Translations under genes and position numbers: made by a program
Part shown: positions 1 through 8,502 of the stretch, piece after piece
Layout of the letters: every line of letters starts with the position of its first letter
Numbering within the stretch: the stretch's first letter is position 1
Assembly: GCF_902833045.1 (NCBI RefSeq)
Contig: NZ_CADFDU010000003.1
Coordinates: 186,001 to 250,000 of the forward strand
Reading direction: 5' to 3'
Source: Burkholderia sp. BCC0322
Lineage (GTDB): Bacteria > Pseudomonadota > Gammaproteobacteria > Burkholderiales > Burkholderiaceae
Length of the DNA: 64,000 nucleotides
Notes under the pieces: model-generated
Seen by the model: the letters and a program-made list of their open reading frames with translations, nothing else
Databases searched by the model: none
Told to the model about the DNA's origin: nothing

Positions 1-659
1 ACCAGCACGAACGGGAACAGCAATGCCATCTGCGGCTTGGCCGACAGCAGGCCGATGCAGAGGCCTGCCCACATCGGCCGACGGTCCGCCCAGCAGACGG
101 CCAGCGCCGCGCACGACGCGGTCAGGAACGTGTTCTGCCCGAATATCCCGGTGACGAACACGCACGGGGCGGCGACCAGCGCGAACCCGCCGACGCGCGA
201 TGCGCCCGGGATCGCGCCGAGCCGCGATACGCGCGAGGCGGCGAATCCGAACACGCCGACGCCGAACGCGACGAACAGCGGATAGCCGATCGCAAAGGGC
301 AGCAGCGCCAGCGGCGTCACGAGCAGCAGGTTGGTGGGCGGGTACAGCCACGCGACGAGGTTTCCCCGGCGGAACTGCGGGAACAGGTCGGCCGCCAGCC
401 GCGAGAAGGTCGGCAGATCGTACGCTTGCCATGGCGAGCCATGCAGCATCACGTACGATGCCGACCAGAACACCGCGTAGTCGGGGCCCGGGCGCGTCAG
501 CGCGGTGGCGGGCGCGTCACGGACGACGGCTGCCCAGGTGGCGAGCAGCAGTGCGTAGCACGCAAGCGCGACCGCGCTGTACGCAACGACGCGCCGGGGT
601 GTCAGCCACGCGCGGACGGGATGATCCGCCGATCGTATCGATTGCCGGAGGAGATCCAT
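1..659 (-). CDS. Membrane glycosyltransferase, GT87/DUF2029-like (partial)
   Basis: I read this by translating the minus strand from the ATG at 659; the frame stays open to the window edge, so only about 219 N-terminal residues are present. A short basic cytoplasmic start precedes a membrane helix near residues 25-47. Next come a loop with PGPDYAVFW and a WLYPPTNLLLV segment, then further hydrophobic helices. This layout is typical of DUF2029/GT87 integral-membrane transferases that use polyprenyl-phosphate sugars. It starts 15 bases after the stop of the GT2 gene upstream, so the two are probably one operon: the GT2 enzyme would make the lipid-linked sugar and this enzyme would transfer it. 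The acceptor cannot be told. Family call is fairly firm, role is inferred. Confidence 0.7.
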   Translation of the reverse strand, partial: MDLLRQSIRSADHPVRAWLTPRRVVAYSAVALACYALLLATWAAVVRDAPATALTRPGPDYAVFWSASYVMLHGSPWQAYDLPTFSRLAADLFPQFRRGNLVAWLYPPTNLLLVTPLALLPFAIGYPLFVAFGVGVFGFAASRVSRLGAIPGASRVGGFALVAAPCVFVTGIFGQNTFLTASCAALAVCWADRRPMWAGLCIGLLSAKPQMALLFPFVL

Positions 660-674
660 GCGTCGTGTGCGCGG

Positions 675-1754
675 TTACTTGACGGACGCTTTCCGCGCCG
701 CACCGTGGCCGGCGGCCGCAGGCTGCGTCGTGCGGCGGCGGGCCGCGTGCGTGCGCTTGAGCGGGAACTGCAGCAGCTTCGACACTGGATGCGCGACGGC
801 GTCCCGCTGCACGTGATAGCGCCGCCGCACGAGATAGACCGGACGCTGCTTCGACTCGTGATAGATGCGGCCGAGGTATTCGCCGATCACGCCGATACCG
901 ATCAGCTGAATGCCGCCGACGAACAGCATCACGGAGATCAGCGACGAATAGCCGTGCACGGGATTGCCGAACAGGAGCGTGCGCACGACGATGAACGCAC
1001 CGTAGACGAACGACAGCGCGGCGAACGCGAGACCGATGTAGGTCCATACGCGCAGCGGCACGGTACTGAAGCTCGTGATGCCTTCGAGCGCGAAGTTCCA
1101 GCGCCGCCATCCGGAGAATTTGGAGCGGCCGCCGCTGCGCGGCGCACGCGTGTATTCGATGATCTCGATGCGATAGCCGACCCACGCGAACAGGCCTTTC
1201 ATGAAGCGCCGGCGCTCGGGTAGCGCGCGCAGCGCGTCGACGACCTGGCGGTCCATCAGGCGGAAATCGCCGACGTTCTCGGGCATCTCGACTTCGGAGA
1301 GGCGGTTGTGCACGCGGTAGTAGAGCGCGGCGGCCACGCGCTGCAGCAGCGGGTCGCACATGCGGTCGGTACGCTTCGCGGCGACGACCTCGGCGCCGGC
1401 GAGCCAGCGTTCGACCATCGCGGGGATCAGCGCGGGCGGGTCCTGCAGGTCGGCGTCGATCAGGATCACGGCGGCACCGGCGGCTTCGTCGATGCCGGCG
1501 GTAAGCGCGGCCTCCTTGCCGAAGCGCCGGGTGAGATCGACGATGCGCACGCGCGGGTCGCCGGCGGCGACGTCGATCAGCCTGCCGAGCGTATCGTCGC
1601 GGCTGCCGTCGTTGATGCAGACGATCTCGAAACGGGCCGACTCGACCGATTCGAGGATGGGCAGCGTGGTTGCAAAGAACGCGTCGATTGCTTCGTCCTC
1701 GTCGTGGAACGGCACGACGAGCGAGACCAGTGGCCTTCTGGCATGCGCGGACAT
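675..1754 (-). CDS. Polyprenyl-phosphate glycosyltransferase, GtrB/dolichol-P-mannose synthase-like (GT2)
   Basis: A 359-residue family 2 glycosyltransferase. The start at 1754 gives MSAHARRPLVSLVVPFHDED, the canonical beginning of the GT2 fold; the open frame runs further upstream but without family resemblance. Nucleotide-binding CINDGSRDDT and the metal-binding LIDADLQDPP are both visible. Two membrane helices lie at about residues 225-255 and 265-290, as in GtrB and DPM1-type enzymes, with a basic tail behind them. The expected reaction is transfer of a sugar from a nucleotide donor to undecaprenyl phosphate on the cytoplasmic face. The membrane transferase gene follows after 15 bases. 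Glucose versus another sugar cannot be decided from sequence. Confidence 0.85.
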   Translation of the reverse strand: MSAHARRPLVSLVVPFHDEDEAIDAFFATTLPILESVESARFEIVCINDGSRDDTLGRLIDVAAGDPRVRIVDLTRRFGKEAALTAGIDEAAGAAVILIDADLQDPPALIPAMVERWLAGAEVVAAKRTDRMCDPLLQRVAAALYYRVHNRLSEVEMPENVGDFRLMDRQVVDALRALPERRRFMKGLFAWVGYRIEIIEYTRAPRSGGRSKFSGWRRWNFALEGITSFSTVPLRVWTYIGLAFAALSFVYGAFIVVRTLLFGNPVHGYSSLISVMLFVGGIQLIGIGVIGEYLGRIYHESKQRPVYLVRRRYHVQRDAVAHPVSKLLQFPLKRTHAARRRTTQPAAAGHGAARKASVK

Positions 1755-1877
1755 ACGTCCCCCGAGAGATCCGGCCTGCGCTGCACCGTATGGATCCGGT
1801 TGTCGTCCGCGGCAGGCCGGGCGACAGGTGTTCCGATCCATTGTAGGCAGGAATCGGGGATTCGTGACACGAATTGA

Positions 1878-2105
1878 TGCGGGTGCGGCGGCCCGATCGC
1901 CGAGCGGCTGCCGTTCGCCGCATTCGAGCGCGACGGCGGACGCGGCGCGTGGCGGGCCGCGACGCATCGGGCCGCGTCCGCCGCGGGCGAGCGCTGCACG
2001 TTCAACCGGTCGGGGCCGACGCTGCCGGTCGCCGCGATGCGCACGCTCGTCGCCTCGACGTTCGGCGACGACCTGCCGCCCCTCGACATGGCGCGCCCAC
2101 GCTGA
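1878..2105 (+). pseudogene. 3' remnant of an unidentified gene
   Basis: This frame has G or C at nearly every third position over 75 codons and ends in TGA at 2103-2105, so it looks like real coding DNA. There is no start codon: an in-frame TGA at 1875-1877 lies directly upstream and no ATG or GTG with a ribosome site follows it. The readable end contains [19 protein letters not shown] do not recognise the family. It is best read as the surviving C-terminus of a gene truncated next to the glycosyltransferase operon. Confidence 0.35.
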
Positions 2106-2127
2106 ACGCAGCCCTGCGCGGCCTCGC

Positions 2128-3114
2128 TCAGGCGGATACGTTGCGGATCGCGATCGATCCGACATCGACCCGCCGCGGCAGGATCGCGTCGGCCGCCGCG
2201 CGGTCGGCGACACGCTGCAGCACGTCGATATCGGCGCCGCTGAGGCTGCGCTGCGCGAGCGCGGCCCGGCGCGCGATGTCGGTGGCCGCATCGGTCGGCA
2301 GGCGCGTGAGCGACGCATAGACGCCCGCATAGTCGGCCGGATGCGCAAGCGCCCATTGCCCCGCGCGGGCGAGCCGCGCCAGTACGTCCGCGAGTGCCGC
2401 GCGCTTCGCGCGATCGTCGAGCGTTTCGACCGGCGACGTCAGGAACGCCAGCCCGGAATTGATGCCGCTGCCGTCGCGGACGATGCGCGCGCCGCGCCGT
2501 ACCGCATGCCCGTAGTACGGGTCGAACGTTGCCCAGATGCCGATCCGTTGCGCCTCGAACGCGGCGAATGCATCGACGGGCAGCACGAAGCGCACGTCGA
2601 CATCACGCGGCGTGAGGCCGTGTTCGCGCAGCGCGCCGTACAACTGGTACTGCGAGATGCTGCCGCGCGCGGACGACACGACGACGGTTTGCCCTTTCAG
2701 GTCGGCGACGGTGCGCACGGGCGAATCGGGCGGCACGACGATGCCGAGCGACGCCGGCGAACCGACGCGCGTCGCGACGATCCGCAACGACGGGTCGCCG
2801 AGCGCGGCCGTCAGCACGGGCAGGTCGCCGGCCGGCGCGAGATCGATCGCGCCCGCGCGCTGCGCCTCGAACAGCGGCGCGGCACCCTGGAAGTTGGCCC
2901 AGCGGAACCGGTAACGCGTACCGTCGAGCACGCGTGCGGCTTCCGCGAGTGCGCGCAGGCCGCCGGCCTGGTCGCCGAGCACGAGCGTGACGCCGGACAG
3001 ATCGGTGCCGACTGCGTGGGCGGGCCGTGCGATGCCGCCGGCGAGCGGTGCGGCGGCGAGGGCGGCAAGGCGCTGCAGCACACGGCGGCGCGCCGGAGCA
3101 GAGGATGGATTCAT
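2128..3114 (-). CDS. ABC transporter substrate-binding protein, SsuA/TauA-like
   Basis: A 328-residue periplasmic binding protein of the nitrate/sulfonate/taurine (NMT1, SsuA) type. Starting at 3114 gives a twin-arginine-like signal (ARRRVLQRLAALAAAP) ending at about residue 34 in ARPAHA, which suggests Tat export. The mature part carries the family's RTVADLKGQTVVVS stretch and a DVRFVLPVDAFAAFEAQRI segment where the ligand pocket usually forms. No permease or ATPase gene is next to it, so it either serves a transporter encoded elsewhere or is an orphan. The divergent side is a LysR gene 148 bases away, also on the minus strand. The substrate is unknown; aliphatic sulfonates are the default guess for the family. 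Confidence 0.75.
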   Translation of the reverse strand: MNPSSAPARRRVLQRLAALAAAPLAGGIARPAHAVGTDLSGVTLVLGDQAGGLRALAEAARVLDGTRYRFRWANFQGAAPLFEAQRAGAIDLAPAGDLPVLTAALGDPSLRIVATRVGSPASLGIVVPPDSPVRTVADLKGQTVVVSSARGSISQYQLYGALREHGLTPRDVDVRFVLPVDAFAAFEAQRIGIWATFDPYYGHAVRRGARIVRDGSGINSGLAFLTSPVETLDDRAKRAALADVLARLARAGQWALAHPADYAGVYASLTRLPTDAATDIARRAALAQRSLSGADIDVLQRVADRAAADAILPRRVDVGSIAIRNVSA

Positions 3115-3262
3115 CGGCGGGGTGTCCTCGGTGATCCGCGCGCGGGCGGCGCGGCTGCCGGGCAGGTTACGGAATCGGTTTGCCGCCGACAAACATCGAA
3201 TCGTGCAATGCATATTCGTGCGGCGACGGCGGGCATCGCCGCCAGCGCCGCACGCGGGTGTT

Positions 3263-4153
3263 TCATGCGGGGCCGCGCGTGGCCGACGGAACCGTCCGCA
3301 GGAACGCGCGTACCGCCGGCGCCTTTTCGAAGCGCCGATGCGCGAGTGCCAGTTCCGACGTGATCGGCTTGCCGGCGATCGGCCGGTACACGACGCCCGG
3401 CAGCGACGCGCAACCGGCGAGCGCATCGGGAATCACGGCAACCCAGCCATTCACGGATACGCACGCGAGCACCGCGAGCAGGCCGCCCGGGCGTGCGGCG
3501 ATCAGCGGTGCGAAGCGGCCGCGGCGCGCGACCTCGAGCGTGCCGCGCTCCTGTTCGGGTACCGCGAAGCGCGCGTCGGCGAGGTCGGTGGCGCGAAGGG
3601 CCGCCATCGACGCGTAGCGCGACCCGGCCGGCACGGCCGCGACGAACACGTCGCGCTGCAGCGTGACGACCCGCAGGGCGCCGGGCAGCGGCATCGGCGG
3701 GCGCACGTAGGCGAGGTCGAGCCGGCCCGTGTCGAGCTGGTTCGCGACGTCGTCCATCGGCACTTCACGCAGGTTCAGTTCGATGCGTGGATGCGCGTCA
3801 CGAAACGCGCCGACGGTGCGCTGCAGCGTGCCCGAATAGACGGCCGACGACACGTAGCCGATCTCGATCCGGCCGATTTCGCCGCGCTCGGCCAATGTCG
3901 CGAGCTCGCGGCCGCGCTGCAGGTGCTCGACCGCGGCGCTCGCCTCGGCGAGATAGGCCTCGCCGGCCGCGCTCAGCGTGACCGCGCGGCGCGACCGGTG
4001 AAAGAGGCGCACGCCGAGCACGCGTTCGGCCTCCTGGATCTGCCGCGTGAGCGCGGGCGGCGCCATGTCGAGCGCTTCGGCCGCGCGGGCGAAGTGCAGA
4101 TGCCGGGCGACGCTCAGGAACGCGCGCACGTGGCGGAATTCGAGCCGGTCCAT
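3263..4153 (-). CDS. LysR-family transcriptional regulator
   Basis: A 296-residue LysR protein of normal length. The N-terminal winged helix (residues 3-62, RHVRAFLSVARHLHFARAA and the APPALTRQIQEAERVLGVRLF recognition region) is intact and the effector domain follows from about residue 90. It is transcribed away from the MFS pump gene that starts 100 bases beyond its own start, the usual arrangement for a LysR protein controlling its divergent neighbour. The binding protein gene downstream, 148 bases on and on the same strand, might also be controlled. The effector is not predictable. Confidence 0.88.
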   Translation of the reverse strand: MDRLEFRHVRAFLSVARHLHFARAAEALDMAPPALTRQIQEAERVLGVRLFHRSRRAVTLSAAGEAYLAEASAAVEHLQRGRELATLAERGEIGRIEIGYVSSAVYSGTLQRTVGAFRDAHPRIELNLREVPMDDVANQLDTGRLDLAYVRPPMPLPGALRVVTLQRDVFVAAVPAGSRYASMAALRATDLADARFAVPEQERGTLEVARRGRFAPLIAARPGGLLAVLACVSVNGWVAVIPDALAGCASLPGVVYRPIAGKPITSELALAHRRFEKAPAVRAFLRTVPSATRGPA

Positions 4154-4253
4154 GATTGCAATTTTCGTTAATAAAACAGCTTCGGAGTATCAATGACAGG
4201 CAATACGGAGCAAGCCTAGCATACGGCTCGTCGATCTCGTTCCGGAGCAGCCG

Positions 4254-5822
4254 ATGTCCCAGTCTTCACCGGCGTCGCGCGCAGGCGCGGCGGCCGCCCC
4301 GCGCACCGGCGCCCGCATGCCCGCCGCCGCGACGCTCGCCGTCGCGTCCGCGACCTGCTCGCTGATCGTGCTCGACACGAACGTCGTCGCCGTGTCGCTG
4401 CCGAGCATCGCGCGCAGTTTCCACGCGAGCTTCGCCGATATCGAATGGGTCGTGAGCGCGTACATGACCGCGTTCGCCGCGTGCCTGCTGCCGGCCGGCG
4501 GGCTGGCCGACCGCTTCGGCCGCAAGCGGATGCTCTTCACGGGGCTCGCGCTGTTCTTTCTCGCGTCGCTCGGCTGCGGCGTCGCGCCGACGGCCGGCTG
4601 GCTGATCGCTGCGCGGGCGGTGAAGGGCGGCGGCGCCGCGCTGCTGCTGACGGCCGCGCTCGCCGTGATCGCCAACCGTTTTCCGGACGGGTGCGAACGG
4701 GCGCGCGCGTGGGCGATCTGGGGCATGTGCATGGGGATCGCGACGGCCATCGCGCCGCTCGTCGGCGGCGCGATCACGCAATGGATCGGCTGGCGCTGGG
4801 TGTTCCTGCTGAACCTGCCCGTCTGCCTGCTGCTCGCGGCCGGCGCGCGCGTTGCGATCGACGAGTCGCGCGATCCGCACGCGAAGCGCGTGGACGCGGC
4901 GGGCAGCCTGCTGTTCGGCGCGGCGCTCGCGTGTGCGATCGCGGCGCTGATCGGTGCACCGTCGCACGGCTGGCTGTCGGCCGCGACGCTCGGCCGGCTC
5001 GCGCTCGCCGCCGCGCTGTTCGCGGCGTTCGTCGGCGCGGAGCGCTGGCAGGCGCGGCCGATGATCGATCTCGCGCTGTTCCGCCAGCCGCGCTTCGTCG
5101 GCGCCGTGCTCGCGATGTTCGGCTATGCAGCGTGCGCGCAGGTGATGATGACGTTTCTGCCGCTGTACCTGCAGAACGCGTTCGGGATGTCGGCGATCGA
5201 CGCGGGGCTCGGGATGCTGCCGTTCGCGTTCGCGATGATCGCCGGGCCGTCGCTTGGTGCGGCGCTGGCCACGCGCGTGGCGTCCGGCGGCGTGCTCGCG
5301 GGCGGGCTCGCGCTGATCGGCGCGGGCAATCTCGCGACCGCGGCGCTGACGGCCAGTGGCGACTACCGGCTCGTCGCGCTCGGCATGGTCGTGACGGGCT
5401 GCGGCGCGGGCATCATGAACGGCGACACGCAGAAGGCGATCATGGCGTGCGTGCCGCCGAATCGCACCGGCATGGCATCGGGCATCAGCACGACGACGCG
5501 CTTCTCGGCGATCGTGACGGCCGTCGGCGTGCTCGGCGCGGTGCTGGCGGCGAGCACGCATGCGCGGCTCGACCGGCTGCTGTCCGCCGCGCCCGGCCTG
5601 CGCGCGTTCGCCGATGCGCCATTCATGTCGAGTCTGCTCGCCGGCGATCTCGCGCAGGCGCTCGAGCGCGTGCCGCCGTCGGCCGCGGGTGCGCTCGCGC
5701 AGGCGGCGCCCGTCGCATTCGCAAGCGGGTTTGCCCGTGCGCTGACGGTGAGCGGCGTGCTTGCGCTGGTCGCGGCCGTCGTTGCCTACCAGTTGCTCGC
5801 GCAACCGATGCGTGACGCGTGA
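4254..5822 (+). CDS. MFS efflux transporter, DHA2 (EmrB/QacA) family
   Basis: A 522-residue carrier with about 14 hydrophobic segments, the hallmark of the DHA2 drug:proton antiporters. Helix 1 holds LDTNVVAVSLPSIA (motif D1 of this family), followed by the loop 2-3 motif GGLADRFGRKRM (motif A) and GIATAIAPLVGGAITQWIGW (close to motif C). It should sit in the inner membrane and export a cation or organic compound with proton exchange. The divergent LysR gene probably regulates it. No membrane fusion protein gene is adjacent, so it may act alone. Substrate unknown. Confidence 0.88.
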   Translation: MSQSSPASRAGAAAAPRTGARMPAAATLAVASATCSLIVLDTNVVAVSLPSIARSFHASFADIEWVVSAYMTAFAACLLPAGGLADRFGRKRMLFTGLALFFLASLGCGVAPTAGWLIAARAVKGGGAALLLTAALAVIANRFPDGCERARAWAIWGMCMGIATAIAPLVGGAITQWIGWRWVFLLNLPVCLLLAAGARVAIDESRDPHAKRVDAAGSLLFGAALACAIAALIGAPSHGWLSAATLGRLALAAALFAAFVGAERWQARPMIDLALFRQPRFVGAVLAMFGYAACAQVMMTFLPLYLQNAFGMSAIDAGLGMLPFAFAMIAGPSLGAALATRVASGGVLAGGLALIGAGNLATAALTASGDYRLVALGMVVTGCGAGIMNGDTQKAIMACVPPNRTGMASGISTTTRFSAIVTAVGVLGAVLAASTHARLDRLLSAAPGLRAFADAPFMSSLLAGDLAQALERVPPSAAGALAQAAPVAFASGFARALTVSGVLALVAAVVAYQLLAQPMRDA

Positions 5823-5841
5823 CGGCACGCCGCGCGCGCTG

Positions 5842-6273
5842 TCAACTCTTCAATGCGTTGCGATCGGCTTCGGCTTCGTGCAGGTCGCGCGTCGCTTCGT
5901 GCAGCTTGTCCTGTTTGTCGGCGAGCTTGCGCCGGGCCTTCTCGACCTTGTGCGCGTCGTCGTGCGCCTGGGCTTCGCATACGCGCGCCTGCGCGTCCCG
6001 CACGTCGCCTCGAGCCTGTTCGATATCGCGCTGCTTGTCCTGCACCTTGCGTTCGGCACGGGAAAGCTGGCCGGCGTCCGTGCAGTTCTCCTGGATTTGC
6101 GCGAGCGCGATCTGCTGGCGCATCAGCTGTTGCGTATGACCGAACCGCTTCGCTTGATCGATCTGCGTCTGCAGCGCGCGGATGCGCGTCGCGCAATCCC
6201 GTGTGTCGGCGAACGCGGGGGAGTGGGCCAGCAGCACGAACGGTGCGGCCACGGCGATCAGGTAGGTTTTCAT
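5842..6273 (-). CDS. Periplasmic coiled-coil protein, DUF1090 (YqjC-like)
   Basis: A 143-residue exported protein. I chose the ATG at 6273 because a GAGG ribosome site lies eight bases ahead; an ATG two codons upstream is also possible. A signal peptide (MKTYLIAVAAPFVLLAHSPAFA) is followed by CATRIRALQTQIDQAK and a long heptad-rich segment full of Ala, Glu, Lys and Arg, with two cysteines (in DCATR and ENCTD) as in DUF1090 proteins. The family is small, periplasmic and of unknown function. It ends 19 bases from the MFS gene in convergent orientation. Confidence 0.75.
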   Translation of the reverse strand: MKTYLIAVAAPFVLLAHSPAFADTRDCATRIRALQTQIDQAKRFGHTQQLMRQQIALAQIQENCTDAGQLSRAERKVQDKQRDIEQARGDVRDAQARVCEAQAHDDAHKVEKARRKLADKQDKLHEATRDLHEAEADRNALKS

Positions 6274-6382
6274 CGGCATGCCCTCGGATTCCGGATGACT
6301 CTCTCGAATGCCGTCATTGTGCATGGCGCGTCTGCCGCGGGTAAATAGGACGGGGCCTACCGCGGGCGCCGCCGCATCGCAT

Positions 6383-7540
6383 TCAATGCGGCTTCGTTGT
6401 CGCGCGGTGCGCACGCGTCGCGCGTGCGATGGGTGTCCGGTGGGTGCGGCCGCAGTGCGTGGCACGACGTCGCACCGGCGAGCGCGGCGTATCGGGCGCA
6501 GGGGCGGCGCTCGCGTCGGCCGCCTGGACGGCCGAGACGGCCGCGACAGTCGGTAGCGCGGCCTCCGCGTCGAGCCACGCACGCGTCGCTTCCGCGATCA
6601 GCCCGCGCAACCAGCGCACGCCCTCGGCGCACGCACCCGATTCGTTCCAGGTCATCCGGTACACGATGTCCGGCGGTTCAGCGGGCAACGCAACGGCGGC
6701 GAGCGGCAGCAGCTTCGCATAGTGCCGCGCGAGCCGGTACGTGGTGGTCAGGAGCATGTCGGTGCGCACCAGCGCATGCGCGGCGAGTTCGAAATGCGGC
6801 AGCGTGACGACGATCCGCCGCTGCAGGCCCACGCGTTCAAGTTGCTGGTCGATCGCGCCGGACGCTTCGAGCCACGACGGTGTCGGGCACAGCTGCGGTG
6901 CTTCGGCAAAGTCGGCAGCCGTCATCGTGCCGCGTCGCGCGAGCGGATGCGTCGCGCGCATCAGGCACACGATGCGATCGTCGAACAGGTCGTCCTGCCG
7001 GAACCGCGACGCGCGTGCCGGACGATTGTCGATCACGATGTCGAGTTCGCCGTCGGCCAGCGCGCGCTCGTCGTCGAAGCCGTCGCCGAGCGGATGGAAC
7101 ACGAGTTGCGCGCTCGGTGCGCGTTCGCGGAACAGCGCGACGAGCTTCGGCACGAACAGCACGTTCAGGTAGTCGGGGCAGCCGATCCGGTAGGTGCGCA
7201 CCGACGTGCGCGCGTCGAACGTCGGCTGCTGGATGCGGATGAAGTCGATCACGCGCAGCGCGTTGCGCAGCGGGTCGATCAGCCGTGCGCCGAACTCGGT
7301 CGGCACCATCCCGTAGCGGCTGCGCACCAGCAGCGGATCGCCGAGCAGCGTGCGCAGGCGCTTGAGCGCGGCGCTGGTGGCCGGCTGCGACATGTTCAGG
7401 CGCACGGCCGCACGCGACACGGTGCGCTCGGTCAGCAGCACGAGCAGGATGCGCATCAACCGTGCATCGAGCAGGTCGAGCGCACCCGCGGCGTCGGACG
7501 CGTCGCCGGGCGGGGCGTTCGGGTCTAGTGTGTCCCGCAT
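6383..7540 (-). CDS. LysR-family transcriptional regulator with long C-terminal tail
   Basis: A 385-residue LysR protein of the NodD/NahR type. The start at 7540 (MRDTLDPNAPPGD) puts the helix-turn-helix at residues 24-80 (RILLVLLTERTVSRAAVRLN, MSQPATSAALKRLRTLLGDPLLVR). The effector domain carries YRIGCPDYLNVLFVPKL and FDDERALADGELDIVI. Ordinary members end near residue 320; this one goes on for about 60 residues of Ala-rich then Arg/Thr/His-rich sequence, which suggests a shifted or extended reading frame rather than a folded domain. The likely target is the short gene or remnant upstream at 7602-7793. Effector unknown. Confidence 0.82.
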   Translation of the reverse strand: MRDTLDPNAPPGDASDAAGALDLLDARLMRILLVLLTERTVSRAAVRLNMSQPATSAALKRLRTLLGDPLLVRSRYGMVPTEFGARLIDPLRNALRVIDFIRIQQPTFDARTSVRTYRIGCPDYLNVLFVPKLVALFRERAPSAQLVFHPLGDGFDDERALADGELDIVIDNRPARASRFRQDDLFDDRIVCLMRATHPLARRGTMTAADFAEAPQLCPTPSWLEASGAIDQQLERVGLQRRIVVTLPHFELAAHALVRTDMLLTTTYRLARHYAKLLPLAAVALPAEPPDIVYRMTWNESGACAEGVRWLRGLIAEATRAWLDAEAALPTVAAVSAVQAADASAAPAPDTPRSPVRRRATHCGRTHRTPIARATRAHRATTKPH

Positions 7541-7601
7541 GCCGATACGCCTCCCGGCGACCCGATGCCCGGGTGCGACGCAGCAGCGGGCCGGCGGCGC
7601 G

Positions 7602-7793
7602 TCATCGTGCGAAGGTGTCCGGCCAGCCGACGATCCGTTTCGGGCGCGCCGGCGCGAGGTCGGGATTGTGCAGCCGCTGGCTCGGCGCGGGGTCGCGCGC
7701 GGCCGAATCGGTTCGATGCGATGCGTCGTCCGCGCCGAGCGCGAGGCCGGGACGGTGGGTGGCTTCCAGTTGCACGCCGTTGTCTCCTTCCAT
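7602..7793 (-). CDS. Short ORF resembling the N-terminus of an NCS1-type permease
   Basis: A 63-codon frame with strong G/C third positions, ending in TGA at 7602. The ATG at 7793 is the longest start; a GTG six codons on has a better ribosome site (AGGAG eight bases ahead). The C-terminal part, QRLHNPDLAPARPKRIVGW, resembles the segment just before helix 1 of nucleobase:cation symporter-1 carriers (N-D-L-A-P followed by W-x-x-x), but the protein stops there. It could therefore be the stump of a deleted permease whose LysR regulator survives next door, or a genuine small protein. Identification is tentative. Confidence 0.35.
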   Translation of the reverse strand: MEGDNGVQLEATHRPGLALGADDASHRTDSAARDPAPSQRLHNPDLAPARPKRIVGWPDTFAR

Positions 7794-8028
7794 GTGCGGG
7801 GCGCGAAACCGGCAGCGTGGGAACGCTGCGCCGGCTGGGCCACCGTGGACGTCATGTCTCGGATTTGTTCGCGAGTATGGAAGGCCGGCACGGTGATGGG
7901 AAATTAAATATTCGGTTGGGCGTCATTTGAAAAATGAATGCAATGCGGGCGGGCGTCGGCGAAGGCCGGTGCGGTACGGGAATTGCTCGCCAGCGGGCTC
8001 CATCCACATCGACATCAGCGGAGGTGTC

Positions 8029-8280
8029 ATGCAGCGATATTCACTTCGTCATGTGTCGCGGGCCGTCTTCGCCGGCATCCTGATTGCGGGCCTGGCGGCA
8101 GGTGCGGGCTGCCAGAAGAAGAGCGACAGCAGCGGCGCGAGCTCCGACTCGAGCGCAACGGGCGGCATGTCGGCCGCGCCGTCGGGTACGCCGGGCAGCA
8201 GCGCGGCCGGCAGCAGCGGCGACAGCGGCGCGAGCATGCCGGGCGCGGCCTCCGCGCCGGGCGGCGCGAGCGGCGGCTGA
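8029..8280 (+). CDS. Small Ser/Gly/Ala-rich lipoprotein
   Basis: An 83-residue protein with a GGAGG ribosome site just ahead of the ATG. Residues 1-28 form a lipoprotein signal ending in the lipobox AAGAGC, with Cys28 as the acylated residue. The mature chain, QKKSDSSGASSDSSATGG and onward, is low complexity, almost wholly Ser, Gly, Ala and Pro, with no folded domain visible. Such proteins are common in Burkholderia and uncharacterised. A membrane-tethered flexible linker is all that can be supported. About 100 bases ahead of the gene is an AT-richer stretch (7895-7940) that could hold the promoter. Confidence 0.6.
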   Translation: MQRYSLRHVSRAVFAGILIAGLAAGAGCQKKSDSSGASSDSSATGGMSAAPSGTPGSSAAGSSGDSGASMPGAASAPGGASGG

Positions 8281-8502
8281 CCCGCGGTTGTTCCGTGGTT
8301 CTCCCGTGCGCCGGACGTTGCCCCGGCCGTGTGCGGGTGCGACGTCCGCTTGAGGCGACGCCGTGCCGGCTTGCCACGTGCGCCGGGTGGTGCACGTGCG
8401 CGCTGCTGCGCACATGAAAGATTTGCAAGGACCGTTGTAGCGATTCCCGGACCGGCGCCGGCGGCCTGATGCCGGCGCACGCCGGCCGGACGAGGAGGTG
8501 CG

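Noticed and set aside
1360-3363. 667-codon plus-strand frame opposite the glycosyltransferase, the binding protein and their gap
   Set aside because: It is antisense to genes with clear family motifs, reads as Arg/Ala/Pro-rich sequence without any fold, and exists only because high GC removes stop codons.
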